From: Flavobacteriales bacterium UBA5081
GTDB taxonomy: Bacteria > Bacteroidota > Bacteroidia > Flavobacteriales_E > Vicingaceae
Length of the DNA stretch: 64,000 nt
Assembly (NCBI GenBank): GCA_002415785.1
Contig: DIAJ01000003.1
Location: 62,001 to 126,000, forward strand
Reading direction: 5' to 3'
The notes beneath the pieces are model-generated. The model saw only the letters and a program-made list of their open reading frames with translations. It was not told the DNA's origin and did no database searches. How positions within the stretch are numbered: position 1 is the stretch's first letter; each line of letters begins with the position of its first letter. The position numbers and the translations under genes were made by a program. Below are positions 53,247 through 62,700 of the stretch, piece by piece.

Positions 53247-54599
53247 TTAGGATCGTTTCTCGGCTAATTTAACGAAATCATCATAGCTGATTTCTTTTTC
53301 TTTGATTTTTGCCGTCTCCTTGTAAAAAGCTCTCAATTTTTTAGAATAAATCTCTTGGTAGATTCGCTGTGCTTCCTCTTGGTTGCCCAAAACGCGCTTA
53401 GCAGTATCTTCCATTGCCTCATCGTCCATTAAACCTTGCCCCATACCGGCCAACTGCTGAGCAATTAAGCCTTTGGTGTACTCAACAGCTTCCGGCTGCT
53501 CTACCTTAATTTCGTGATCCTTGATGAGTTTATTTTCAATTAACTGCCAGCGTAAACCTTGTGCATACTGATCGTATTCTTCCTCAATTTGCTCATCGGT
53601 AATCGGCTTTTCGTTGGCTGTTTTTAACCACTTTTTCATGAATGCATCCGGAAGATCTAATTTGGCTTTTCCAAGTAAATAGTCCTGCACATCGCGCTCA
53701 AAAAACTGATCAGAAGTTTGCTCTAAACTCTTCTCCATTTCCTCACGAATTTTAGCAGCCATTTCTTCCTTGCTCTTTACCACATCTTTACCGTAAATTT
53801 TGTCGAAAAACTCTTGATTCAACTCAGCAGGTTCCATGCGGTTAATTTTCTCAACCGTAAAACGGAAAGTCGATTTTTGATCGGCAATATATTGCTCATC
53901 AATCCCCAACCAAGAAGCTACGTAATTTGCATCGGCAATATCTTGTGGCTTCATTTCCACGCTATCGCCAACCTTTAATCCAATAAACTGCTTTTGATCT
54001 TTATCTTTATTAATGGTTCTGATGTTTAAAACAGCAGAATTAGAAATCCCTTCTTCTTTAACTTTACCACCTTCAAGCTCTTCGAACTTTCCGTAAAGCA
54101 TGTCTTCTTTTTCAGACTTTTCGGCATCCACCATTTTACCGTATTGCTTAGCAATTTCAGTAATTTGTTCCTCAATCATTTTATCGGAAACTTTAATGAT
54201 GTGCTTCTCAAACTTGTCCTTTTCAGTGATGTCTACTTTCACTTCAGGAGCCAAGCCTACTTCGTAAGTAAAGCTAAAATCCTTTTGGTTGTCCCAATCA
54301 ATTTTATCGGCATCCTCCTGTTTAGGTAATGGGTTGCCCAACACATCTAGCTTTTCTTCACCAATGTAGTTGTACAATTTATCCGATAACATTCGATTAA
54401 TCTCATCAACGAGCAAATTAGTGCCCACCATTTTTTTCACCATTCCCATAGGCACGTGCCCTTTTCTAAAGCCGGGCATAGTTACCTGCTTACGGTAATT
54501 TTTCAAAGCATCCTCTACCTTATTTTTGTAGTCAGCTTCCTCAATTTTAATGGTAATTTCAGCGTTTAGCTTGTCGATGTCTTTTTTTACTACTTCCAT
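53247..54599 (-). CDS. tig: Trigger factor, ribosome-associated chaperone
   Basis: A 450-residue chaperone. The ribosome-binding signature GFRKGHVPMGMVKKMVG lies near residues 42-58; the PPIase-like domain is shortened or diverged (about 150-240), as is usual in Bacteroidota; the C-terminal helical cradle follows. It sits upstream of clpP and clpX in the classical order. The start is only about 14 bp from the T tract of the tRNA-Leu terminator, leaving no room for a separate promoter. Confidence 0.93.
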   Translation of the reverse strand: MEVVKKDIDKLNAEITIKIEEADYKNKVEDALKNYRKQVTMPGFRKGHVPMGMVKKMVGTNLLVDEINRMLSDKLYNYIGEEKLDVLGNPLPKQEDADKIDWDNQKDFSFTYEVGLAPEVKVDITEKDKFEKHIIKVSDKMIEEQITEIAKQYGKMVDAEKSEKEDMLYGKFEELEGGKVKEEGISNSAVLNIRTINKDKDQKQFIGLKVGDSVEMKPQDIADANYVASWLGIDEQYIADQKSTFRFTVEKINRMEPAELNQEFFDKIYGKDVVKSKEEMAAKIREEMEKSLEQTSDQFFERDVQDYLLGKAKLDLPDAFMKKWLKTANEKPITDEQIEEEYDQYAQGLRWQLIENKLIKDHEIKVEQPEAVEYTKGLIAQQLAGMGQGLMDDEAMEDTAKRVLGNQEEAQRIYQEIYSKKLRAFYKETAKIKEKEISYDDFVKLAEKRS

Positions 54600-54612
54600 T
54601 TGAATTTTTGTT

Positions 54613-54649
54613 TAAAAAAAATGGCGTAAAACCAGAGCCTTACGCCATT
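54613..54649 (-). terminator. Terminator of tRNA-Leu, in the tig leader
   Basis: AATGGCGTAA and TTACGCCATT form a 10-bp stem with a 10-base loop, followed by eight T residues on the lower strand. It lies just downstream of tRNA-Leu and directly upstream of tig. Confidence 0.85.
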
Positions 54650-54653
54650 CATT

Positions 54654-54738
54654 TGGTGCGGATGGAGGGACTCGAACCCACAAGCCGCGAGGCACTAGAT
54701 CCTAAGTCTAGCGTGTCTACCAATTTCACCACATCCGC
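54654..54738 (-). tRNA. tRNA-Leu (anticodon UAG)
   Basis: An 85-nt class II tRNA with encoded CCA. Acceptor GCGGATG pairs with CATCCGC, then discriminator A. The anticodon stem CTAGA/TCTAG encloses CTTAGGA, giving TAG, which reads CUN leucine codons. A long variable arm follows (TGCCTCGCGGC) and the T arm has GGTTCGAGTCC. Partial copies of its 5' end lie just upstream. Confidence 0.96.
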
Positions 54739-54783
54739 ATTACATTTTAAAGAACTTTGTAACTTAATTAATCAACCTTTTAT

Positions 54784-54847
54784 CACGCTAGACTTTCTAG
54801 CGTGCCTGCCTGTCGGCAGACAGGTCTACCAATTTCACCACATCCGC
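54784..54847 (-). repeat. Broken tRNA-Leu copy interrupted by a palindrome
   Basis: On the lower strand the first 24 nt of tRNA-Leu are repeated exactly (GCGGATGTGGTGAAATTGGT then AGAC), followed by an inserted palindrome (CCTGTC-TGCC-GACAGG) and then CACGCTAGA-AAG-TCTAGCGTG, a 9-bp hairpin partly derived from the anticodon arm. The 3' half of the tRNA is missing. It cannot make a tRNA. Confidence 0.75.
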
Positions 54848-54920
54848 ATAATTTTCAAAAAACTTTGTGGTTTTAAACAAACCACAACTTACTTTACTCA
54901 GCAAACATGAATACCAATTT

Positions 54921-54967
54921 CCTACCTTCGCTTAAAAGCTTCGGTAGGCAGGCACCACATCCGCATA
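54921..54967 (-). repeat. Second tRNA-Leu 5' remnant joined to a palindromic repeat
   Basis: On the lower strand AATTATGCGGATGTGGTG (shared with the previous remnant and its upstream flank) runs into GCCTGCCTACCGAAGC and TTTTAAGCGAAGGTAGG, a hairpin of the GCCTGCC family. Only about 12 nt of tRNA sequence remain. Confidence 0.65.
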
Positions 54968-55386
54968 ATTGAAGTACTTAAAGTTGGTTTACCTTTACTT
55001 TAAGTCAAAAAACTACTAAAAATACTTTTTTTTACTTTTTTAATGAACTTCTGCTATAAAAACAGGAGCGCAAAAGTAATATTTTTTTGAATATAAATAA
55101 AGAAATTGGAGAGCGGATTTTGGGGTGTGTAAATCAAGCAATAATTGTTACTGATAACTTTTAAGGATTATTGAAATTGCCTAAAAGCACAAGCAACTGC
55201 TGAAAAACCAACGCTTAAAAAACTCAACGTTGATTGAGGCTTGAGTAGAATTGTATAAAAAAGTTAAACCCCTTAATTTAGATTAAAAAATTTTTACACT
55301 TCAACCGCTCCCCCATCCAATTTCCACCAATCAAATTCTTAATACCTTTGCAATCCAATAGCAATCGGATTTAAAAAACAAGAAAA
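54968..55386. other. AT-rich intergenic region
   Basis: No gene is visible. It contains long A and T tracts and, at 55343-55350, TACCTTTG, a match to the TAnnTTTG -7 element that can drive the flavin reductase-like gene 36 bp downstream. Confidence 0.5.
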
Positions 55387-56238
55387 ATGACAGTTAATCC
55401 CAAAGACGTTTCACTCGGAAAATTACATCATCATTTATTAAGCGCGGTAGGACCTCGACCCATTGCCTTTGCTTCAACCGTTGATAAGGATGGCAATCGA
55501 AACTTAAGTCCATTTAGTTTTTTTAATGTGTTTAGTGCTAACCCACCAATTGTCATTTTTTCGCCGGCTAAAAGCGGCAGAACCAATACGCAAAAAGACA
55601 CTTATCACAATGTAAAAGAAACCATGGAAGTGGTGATTAATATTGTCAACTACCCCATCGTTCAACAAATGTCGCTCTCTAGCACAGCCTATGAAAAAGG
55701 GGTAGATGAGTTTGTAAAATCCGGTTTAACGCCCATTGACTCTGAAATGGTAAAACCGGCAAGAGTAAAAGAGTCTCCGGTGCAATTGGAGTGTAAGGTT
55801 AGAGAAGTAGTTGAGTTAGGTGACGAAGGCGGTTCGGGCAACTTAATTATTGCCGAAGTGGTTCTCATGCACATCAACGATGAAATGCTCGACACAGAAG
55901 GTGCTATCGACCAAACAAAAATTGATTTAGTCGGCAGAATGGGCGGCAACTATTATGTTCGTGCTCACGGCGAAGCCTTGTTTGAAGTACCGAAACCTAT
56001 CCGTCAGAAAGGAATTGGCGTAGACCAATTGCCTGAAAAAGTTAGAAACAGTAAGATTTTAAGCGGCAACGACCTAGGTATGTTAGGAAACGTAGAGAAA
56101 CTTCCTAGCGAAGAGGAAATCAAGTCCTATACTGATGCTCATGATGTTCCAGCCGACTGGGAAGGAAAGCAACAAAAAGCCAAAGACTTACTTTGCGAAG
56201 TAAAAATTGAAGAGGCTTGGAAGGTTCTTTTGAGCTGA
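55387..56238 (+). CDS. Flavin reductase-like (FMN-binding split barrel) protein
   Basis: A 283-residue protein. The N-terminal ~200 residues match the flavin reductase-like split-barrel domain: VGPRPIAFASTVDKDGNRNL, SPFSFFNVFSANPP, and a late HGEALFEVPKP. Such proteins bind FMN; some reduce flavin, others have unknown roles. The C-terminal ~75 residues (helical, EEIKSYTDAHDVPADWEG) are an extension not in short flavin reductases. It has its own promoter and is not in an operon with feoA. Confidence 0.85.
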   Translation: MTVNPKDVSLGKLHHHLLSAVGPRPIAFASTVDKDGNRNLSPFSFFNVFSANPPIVIFSPAKSGRTNTQKDTYHNVKETMEVVINIVNYPIVQQMSLSSTAYEKGVDEFVKSGLTPIDSEMVKPARVKESPVQLECKVREVVELGDEGGSGNLIIAEVVLMHINDEMLDTEGAIDQTKIDLVGRMGGNYYVRAHGEALFEVPKPIRQKGIGVDQLPEKVRNSKILSGNDLGMLGNVEKLPSEEEIKSYTDAHDVPADWEGKQQKAKDLLCEVKIEEAWKVLLS

Positions 56239-56449
56239 TTTTGAAATATGAAATTGAAAAGCTGAAAATTGAAACAGAAGTTAGAGTTTAGAAAATTATC
56301 GCTTGCGCAATAATGGGTTAAAGCTTTGATTAAATTCATATTAAAACGAAATCAATTTACTGAATCCAACTCTTAACTTTTACTTCTTAATTTTTTTACT
56401 GATCCAGAAATTTACTTTCCTGTATAGAGGCTAATCCACCAAATAAGTT

Positions 56450-56457
56450 TACTTTTG
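56450..56457 (+). promoter_or_regulatory. -7 promoter element for feoAB
   Basis: TACTTTTG matches TAnnTTTG and lies 22 bp before the feoA start. No Fur box is obvious to me. Confidence 0.4.
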
Positions 56458-56479
56458 CTATTTAGAATCTTTCTAAATA

Positions 56480-56713
56480 ATGGCAGACACAAACAAGCTT
56501 GCAGACTGTAAGGAAGGCGACGAAGCTACATTAATTGGCGTGGATGACGAACAATTGTCTGTTCAGCTATTTTGTATGGGCTGTGTTCCCGGAGAAACGC
56601 TTTTAATAGAACGCATTGCCCCTTTCGGCGACCCAATTATCATTAGTGTTGAAGATAGTTTCATTAGCTTGCGCAAAGAAGACGCAATGCAAATGACAGT
56701 AAAGAAAAAGTAG
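56480..56713 (+). CDS. feoA: FeoA, ferrous iron transport accessory protein
   Basis: A 77-residue SH3-like protein (LADCKEGDEATLIGVDDEQL, then GCVPGETLLIERIAPFGDP). It supports the FeoB transporter at the cytoplasmic face. It ends 2 bp before feoB. Separate FeoA is seen here, whereas several Bacteroidota fuse FeoA to FeoB. Confidence 0.9.
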   Translation: MADTNKLADCKEGDEATLIGVDDEQLSVQLFCMGCVPGETLLIERIAPFGDPIIISVEDSFISLRKEDAMQMTVKKK

Positions 56714-56715
56714 AT

Positions 56716-58707
56716 TTGGAGGCAGAAACACTCAACGAAACGAAACATCCGTTTAAGATCGAAGACAAAGTTCGAATTGTACTTGTCGGCAATCCCAACT
56801 CGGGAAAATCTTCATTATTTAACAGCCTAACCGGCCTTAATCAGAGGGTTGGGAACTTTCCGGGAGTTACGGTAGAAAAGCGTTCGGGGAACTTTAAAGT
56901 AAACAGCCAAATCAAAGCTGAAATTATTGACCTTCCGGGCACTTACAGCTTAAGTCCTCGCTCTGAAGACGAACAAGTTACTTTCGACTACCTCAACGAC
57001 AATAATCGCACAGACATTCCTGAAATAATTGTTGTTATTGCCGATGCCTCTAATTTAAAACGCAATTTACTTTTAGCCTCTCAGCTGATTGATTTAGAAA
57101 AGCCAACCATTTTAGCGCTCAACATGATGGACATTGTTCAGCGCAACAAACAAGAAATAAATGTTGAAGGCATTCAAAAAGCATTTGGAATCCCGGTAGT
57201 TCCCATGAATGCGCGAATTGGCAAAGGAGTAGATCAACTGAAAGAAACGATTGCAAACTATAAACATCAAAAAATCAAAAAATTTGTCGACGATCATCTG
57301 AGTAAAGATGCTTTAGACAACACCTTAGTGCGCTATCGGAAAATCAAAGAAATTGTACAGGCGAATTTGAAGAGTAGCGGAGAGTCTGTAACGGCTCAAA
57401 TGACTCGAAAATTTGACAAAGTACTAACTCATCCTATTTGGGGATATGTCATTTTTCTCGGCATTTTATTTTTAATGTTTCAAGCCATTTTCTCTTGGTC
57501 AACTTGGCCCATGGACTGGATTGAAAATGGCTTTTTAGTTTTTGGCAACTGGCTTGGCGACACTTTGCCGCAAGGAATTTTAAACGACTTATTAGTAGAA
57601 GGTGTGCTCGCCGGATTGGGAGGAATAATCATTTTCATTCCCCAGATTGCGCTACTTTTTACCTTTATTGCTATTTTAGAGGACACCGGCTACTTAGCTC
57701 GAGTTAGCTATTTAATGGATGGACTCTTAAAACGCTTCGGGCTCAACGGTCGTTCGGTAATTCCACTCTTAGGAGGTGCAGCTTGTGCCGTTCCTGCTAT
57801 TATGAGTGCAAGAACGATTAGCAATAAAAAAGAGCGCTTGCTCACCATTTTTGTTACGCCTTTAATTAGCTGCTCTGCAAGAATTCCCGTTTACACCCTT
57901 CTTATTGCATTAGTCATTCCCGCCGAAAAACAATTTTTATCATTTAACTTGCAAGGCATTGTAATGATGGCGCTATACCTTTTAGGTTTTTTAGCCGCAA
58001 TTGGTACTTCTATGGTGATGAAGTATTTGGTAAAATCTACCGAAAGGAGCCACTTCATTATGGAGCTACCTATTTACCGTCCACCGCGTTGGAAAAACAT
58101 CGGCATCACCATCTTGAATAAAGTAAAGGTTTTCCTCTTTGAAGCAGGTAAAATCATTATTGCTGTTTCCATTGTTTTATGGGTATTATCGTCTTATGGT
58201 CCGGGTGATAAAATGGCTCAAGTGGAACAGAAATACGAGCAAATTAAAAATGATCCTACACAAGAATTGACCGTTAATGAAGATCAAATAAACAGCGAGA
58301 AACTAGAAGCCTCTTATGCCGGACATATTGGAAAATTTATAGAGCCGGCAATTAAACCTTTAGGATTTGACTGGAAAATTGGCATTTCCATTATTACTTC
58401 CTTTGCTGCAAGAGAGGTATTTGTAGGTACTATGGCAACACTTTACAGTGTGGGTGATGAAGAAAATACTGCCTCTATAAAAGAAAAAATGGCCAATGCC
58501 GTTAACCCAAACACCGGTGAGAAAGTATATACCAAAGCAACCGGTTACTCCCTCCTTATTTTCTATGCTTTTGCCCTGCAATGTATGGCTACTGTGGCCA
58601 TAGTTGTAAAAGAGACGAATGGTTGGAAGTGGCCTATTTTACAGCTTTTATACATGGGAGCTTTGGCATATTTCTCAAGTCTATTAGTTTATCAAATTTT
58701 TGCATAA
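56716..58707 (+). CDS. feoB: FeoB, GTP-gated ferrous iron transporter
   Basis: A 663-residue inner-membrane protein from a TTG start; no ATG precedes the G1 motif. The G domain has G1 GNPNSGKS (25-32), G3 DLPGTYSL and G4 NMMD. The membrane part has two Gate-type repeats (GGAACAVPAIMSARTI and CSARIPVYTLLIALVIP) with conserved cysteines. Fe2+ uptake. The sprT-like gene starts 3 bp after its stop. Confidence 0.95.
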   Translation: MEAETLNETKHPFKIEDKVRIVLVGNPNSGKSSLFNSLTGLNQRVGNFPGVTVEKRSGNFKVNSQIKAEIIDLPGTYSLSPRSEDEQVTFDYLNDNNRTDIPEIIVVIADASNLKRNLLLASQLIDLEKPTILALNMMDIVQRNKQEINVEGIQKAFGIPVVPMNARIGKGVDQLKETIANYKHQKIKKFVDDHLSKDALDNTLVRYRKIKEIVQANLKSSGESVTAQMTRKFDKVLTHPIWGYVIFLGILFLMFQAIFSWSTWPMDWIENGFLVFGNWLGDTLPQGILNDLLVEGVLAGLGGIIIFIPQIALLFTFIAILEDTGYLARVSYLMDGLLKRFGLNGRSVIPLLGGAACAVPAIMSARTISNKKERLLTIFVTPLISCSARIPVYTLLIALVIPAEKQFLSFNLQGIVMMALYLLGFLAAIGTSMVMKYLVKSTERSHFIMELPIYRPPRWKNIGITILNKVKVFLFEAGKIIIAVSIVLWVLSSYGPGDKMAQVEQKYEQIKNDPTQELTVNEDQINSEKLEASYAGHIGKFIEPAIKPLGFDWKIGISIITSFAAREVFVGTMATLYSVGDEENTASIKEKMANAVNPNTGEKVYTKATGYSLLIFYAFALQCMATVAIVVKETNGWKWPILQLLYMGALAYFSSLLVYQIFA

Positions 58708-58710
58708 AGA

Positions 58711-59313
58711 TTGTCGAAAGTGCTTTTGAAATACGTACCCGAAGAAGCGATTCCCCTGATGGCAGAGTGGCTGAAAAGGTATCAGCTGCATTTAACAATA
58801 AGCAAAAGCCGGCAAAGTAAACTGGGTGATTTTCGTCCCCCGTTTAAAAATAGAGGAGCGAGAATTTCCGTTAATGGAGATTTGAATCCTTATCACTTTT
58901 TAATCACCTTTACCCACGAAGTTGCTCATGCAGCAGTTTGGGAAAAACACGCCAATAAGGTTCTCCCTCATGGAGAGGAATGGAAGCAAACTTATAGTCG
59001 AAAACTAAAACTAATGGCTGCGGAAGTAGCATTCCCAACCGAAGTTCAGAACGCTATTAATGAACATTTAAGCCGACCAAAAGCTTCAAGCTGTGCCGAC
59101 CCTTCGCTTTATAAAGTGCTAAAAAAGTACGACAAAAACAGCGATTCAATAATTTACCTGGAAGACATAGCGGAGGGTCAACTTTTTTCAATTAACGAAA
59201 AACGTCGTTTTAAAAAAGGCAAAAAACGTAGAAGTCGCTATGAATGCATAGACATCGATAATAAAAGGATGTATTATGTGAGCGCACATGCAGAGGTGAA
59301 ACCGATGGAGTGA
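58711..59313 (+). CDS. SprT-like zinc metalloprotease-fold protein
   Basis: A 200-residue protein from a TTG start. HEVAHAAVWEKH gives the HExxH site (H69, E70, H73), and H87 in LPHGEEWK is a good third ligand. SprT/Spartan-type domains act on DNA-associated proteins in other organisms. The usual C-terminal zinc ribbon is not obvious; the tail is basic (RRFKKGKKRRSRYECIDI). It is probably co-transcribed with feoAB, without an evident functional link. Confidence 0.8.
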   Translation: MSKVLLKYVPEEAIPLMAEWLKRYQLHLTISKSRQSKLGDFRPPFKNRGARISVNGDLNPYHFLITFTHEVAHAAVWEKHANKVLPHGEEWKQTYSRKLKLMAAEVAFPTEVQNAINEHLSRPKASSCADPSLYKVLKKYDKNSDSIIYLEDIAEGQLFSINEKRRFKKGKKRRSRYECIDIDNKRMYYVSAHAEVKPME

Positions 59314-59774
59314 AAAAGTGTCAAAAGAATTACCTCGCGTTTTTTATACTTAAATCACTTTTTTCATTGTCATCCTTATAGCACTTATTTCTTAATAGTT
59401 TTAATTCCTGACTTAAGGTTTCTGAACTCAGATCAATCATATTCTCTTCTTTCAAGCACTAATATTCGACCAAAAAGGAATTCCGGAAGATGACAAAGTT
59501 GTAATATAAACACCTTTCTGAAAGAAGCAACTTACAGCAGCATAAAACAAAAATCACGGAATTTGAGTATTGTGCAGCACTCAAAAACTCTGCACCTTTG
59601 GGGCAATGGTTAAGTGTATTTTAATAACTGATAGGGTCATCTCATAAACTACAGACTCATTGTATGGTATCGTTTTAACTTCAGCAACTGAACATACATG
59701 CCAAACCAAATCAGTTATTAAAAGAAAAGCATCCCTTTTGAGGATGCTTTTTTATTTGGAATAATTTTTACTTT
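59314..59774. other. Intergenic region between sprT-like and secA genes
   Basis: No gene or clear repeat is seen apart from the terminator at 59725-59751. The composition is AT-rich without long open frames. Confidence 0.55.
59725..59751. terminator. Terminator for secA, near-symmetric
   Basis: AAAAGCATCC pairs with GGATGCTTTT around a seven-base loop, with T tracts on both strands. It lies 24 bp after the secA stop. Confidence 0.8.
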
Positions 59775-62700
59775 TTACTGTCCGTGGCAGTGTTTGAATT
59801 TCTTACCGCTTCCACAAGGACAAGGCTCGTTTCTACCAACTTTTTTCTCCACACGTACCGGCTCAACTTTAGGCTTTTGTCTTTGCTGTTGTTGGGCTTG
59901 TCCACCTCCGGATGATTGTTGATTGCTAGCTGCAACCTCCGTTCTGCCTGTTTCTAATTGTGGTTGTGATGCAATTTGCTGTGGTGCTTCTTTCACTTGC
60001 GCTTGTTCTTTACGCTGAGGCAGATTTCCTTTCATCAAGAAGCTAATCGCTTCACGATTAGTTCGGTCAATCATTTGCTTAAACAATTCAAAGGCTTCGA
60101 ATTTATAAATCAAAAGTGGATCTTTCTGCTCGTAAACTGCTCCCTGAACCGACTGCTTCAAATCATCCATTTCACGCAAGTGCTCTTTCCAGGCATCATC
60201 AATCATTGCCAAAATAACATTCTTTTCAAATGAACGAATTAACTCTTTTCCTTCCGTATCATAAGCTTTTTGAAGTGGAGTTACCACCTGAATATTTTTC
60301 TTGCCATCACTAAAAGGAACTACAATGTTCTCGAAATTGCTCGTTTCATCTTCAAACACTTGCTTAATCACTGGATAGGCTGTTTGCGCAACCATCTGCG
60401 ATTTCTGTTTGTAATTAGTTAAAGCAGCTTGATAAACTTTTTCAGTTAACTCATCCGGATTAATGCTAAAGAATGCTTGCTCATCCAATGGCGATTCCAT
60501 AGAAAGGTGGCGAATCAATTCTAATTTAAAGTTTTCAAAATCTTTAAATTCAAGTGACTCTTGAACAATGCCGCTAACTGTATCAAAAGTCATATTGGCA
60601 ATATCAACATTTAAGCGCTCACCGAAAAGAGCATTTTTTCTACGTTTGTAAATCACCTCACGCTGTGAATTCATTACATCATCGTATTCCAGTAATCGTT
60701 TACGTATACCAAAATTGTTCTCCTCTACTTTCTTTTGTGCTCTTTCAATTGACTTGGTGATCATTGAGTGCTGAATTACCTCACCTTCTTCTAATCCCAT
60801 TCGATCCATTAATCGAGCAATTCGATCTGAACCGAATAATCGCATCAAATTGTCTTCCAAGGAAACATAAAACTGTGAGCTTCCCGGATCACCCTGACGA
60901 CCGGCACGACCTCTCAGCTGTCTGTCGACACGACGAGATTCATGTCTTTCAGTACCAATAATTGCTAAACCGCCCGCTTCTTTTACCTCTTTAGTAAGTT
61001 TTATATCTGTACCACGACCGGCCATGTTGGTTGCGATAGTTACGGTTCCTGCTTTTCCTGCTTCTGCAACAATATCTGCCTCCTTTTGATGCATTTTGGC
61101 GTTCAAAACATTATGCTTAATGTTTTTCATTTTCAGCATGCGGCTCAACAATTCAGAAATTTCAACCGATGTGGTTCCCACCAAAACAGGTCGACCTTGT
61201 TTCACCAAGTTCACCACTTCTTCAATTACTGCATTGTATTTCTCCCGTGTTGTTTTATAAACCAAATCCTCCCGGTCATCACGAGCAATAGGACGGTTAG
61301 TTGGAATCACTACTACATCTAATTTGTAAATGTCCCAAAACTCTCCTGCTTCAGTTTCAGCCGTACCGGTCATACCGGCCAATTTATGGTACATTCTAAA
61401 GTAGTTTTGAAGCGTAACCGTTGCATAAGTTTGCGTAGCCGCTTCAACCTTTACATTTTCCTTAGATTCAATCGCCTGGTGCAAGCCGTCCGAATATCTT
61501 CGACCTTCCATGATTCGGCCGGTTTGCTCATCAACAATTTTTACTTTGTTGTCCATTACCACATACTCTGTGTCTTTTTCAAACAAAGTATAGGCTTTTA
61601 ACAATTGATTTACAGTATGAATCCGCTCAGCTTTTACTGAGTAATCTTGAATAATTTTATCCTTTTCAATTAATTTTTCTTGCTCATCTTTTTCCGATTT
61701 CTCAATTCGGTTCAACTCCATATTAATATCCGGAAGAATAAAGAAGTCATCCTCAGTATTGCTACCTGAAATCAGTTCAATTCCCTTTTCGGTTAACTCT
61801 ATAGAGTTGTTTTTTTCATCAATTACAAAGAAAAGTTCTTCGTCTACCTTATGCATTTCCTTTCCTTGGTCCTGCATGTAAAAATTTTCTGTTTTCTGAA
61901 GCTGAGCTTTTATTCCGGGCTCACTCAAAAACTTAATCAAGGCTTTATTTCTTGGCAAACCTCTATAACTCCTCAAAAGCGCCATTCCGCCTTCTTCAGT
62001 AAGCTTTTTCTGTTCTTTACTGTCAGAAGATTCAGTAGTTAATTTTTTCTTAGCGTCTGCAATTAAAGTGGTAACTAAGCGCTTTTGAGCACTAACCAAT
62101 TTATCAACTAAAGGTTTTAGCTCTGCAAATTCATGTTTATCTCCTTTTGGAGTTGGTCCCGAAATAATTAATGGAGTTCTAGCGTCATCAATTAATACAG
62201 AATCGACCTCATCGATAATGGCATAGTGATGTTTACGCTGAACCAACTCTTCCGGTGTGCGAGACATGTTATCACGCAAATAATCAAACCCAAACTCATT
62301 ATTGGTCCCGTAAGTAATATCTGCTTGATAAGCTTTTCTTCTTTCCGGAGAGTTGGGTTGGTGATTATCGATACAATCAATGGTTAAGCCATGAAACTCA
62401 AACAAAGGTCCCATCCATTCGGCATCACGTTTTGCCAAGTAATTGTTTACAGTAACAAGATGCACGCCTCTTCCGGCAAGTGCGTTAAGATAAACCGGCA
62501 GTGTGGCAACCAAAGTTTTTCCTTCACCTGTTGCCATTTCAGCAATTTTTCCTTGGTGAAGAGTAATCCCCCCAATTAGCTGAACATCGTAATGAACCAT
62601 GTCCCACTCAACTTCTGCACCGGCAGCATTCCATTTGTTCAGCCAAATAGCTTGGTCTCCCTCAACAATAACACTGCTACGATTAGCAGCAATATTCTTG

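Noticed and set aside
54608..54910. 100-codon frame on the upper strand across tRNA-Leu
   Set aside because: It covers the tRNA, its terminator and tRNA remnants in antisense and has no protein-like features.
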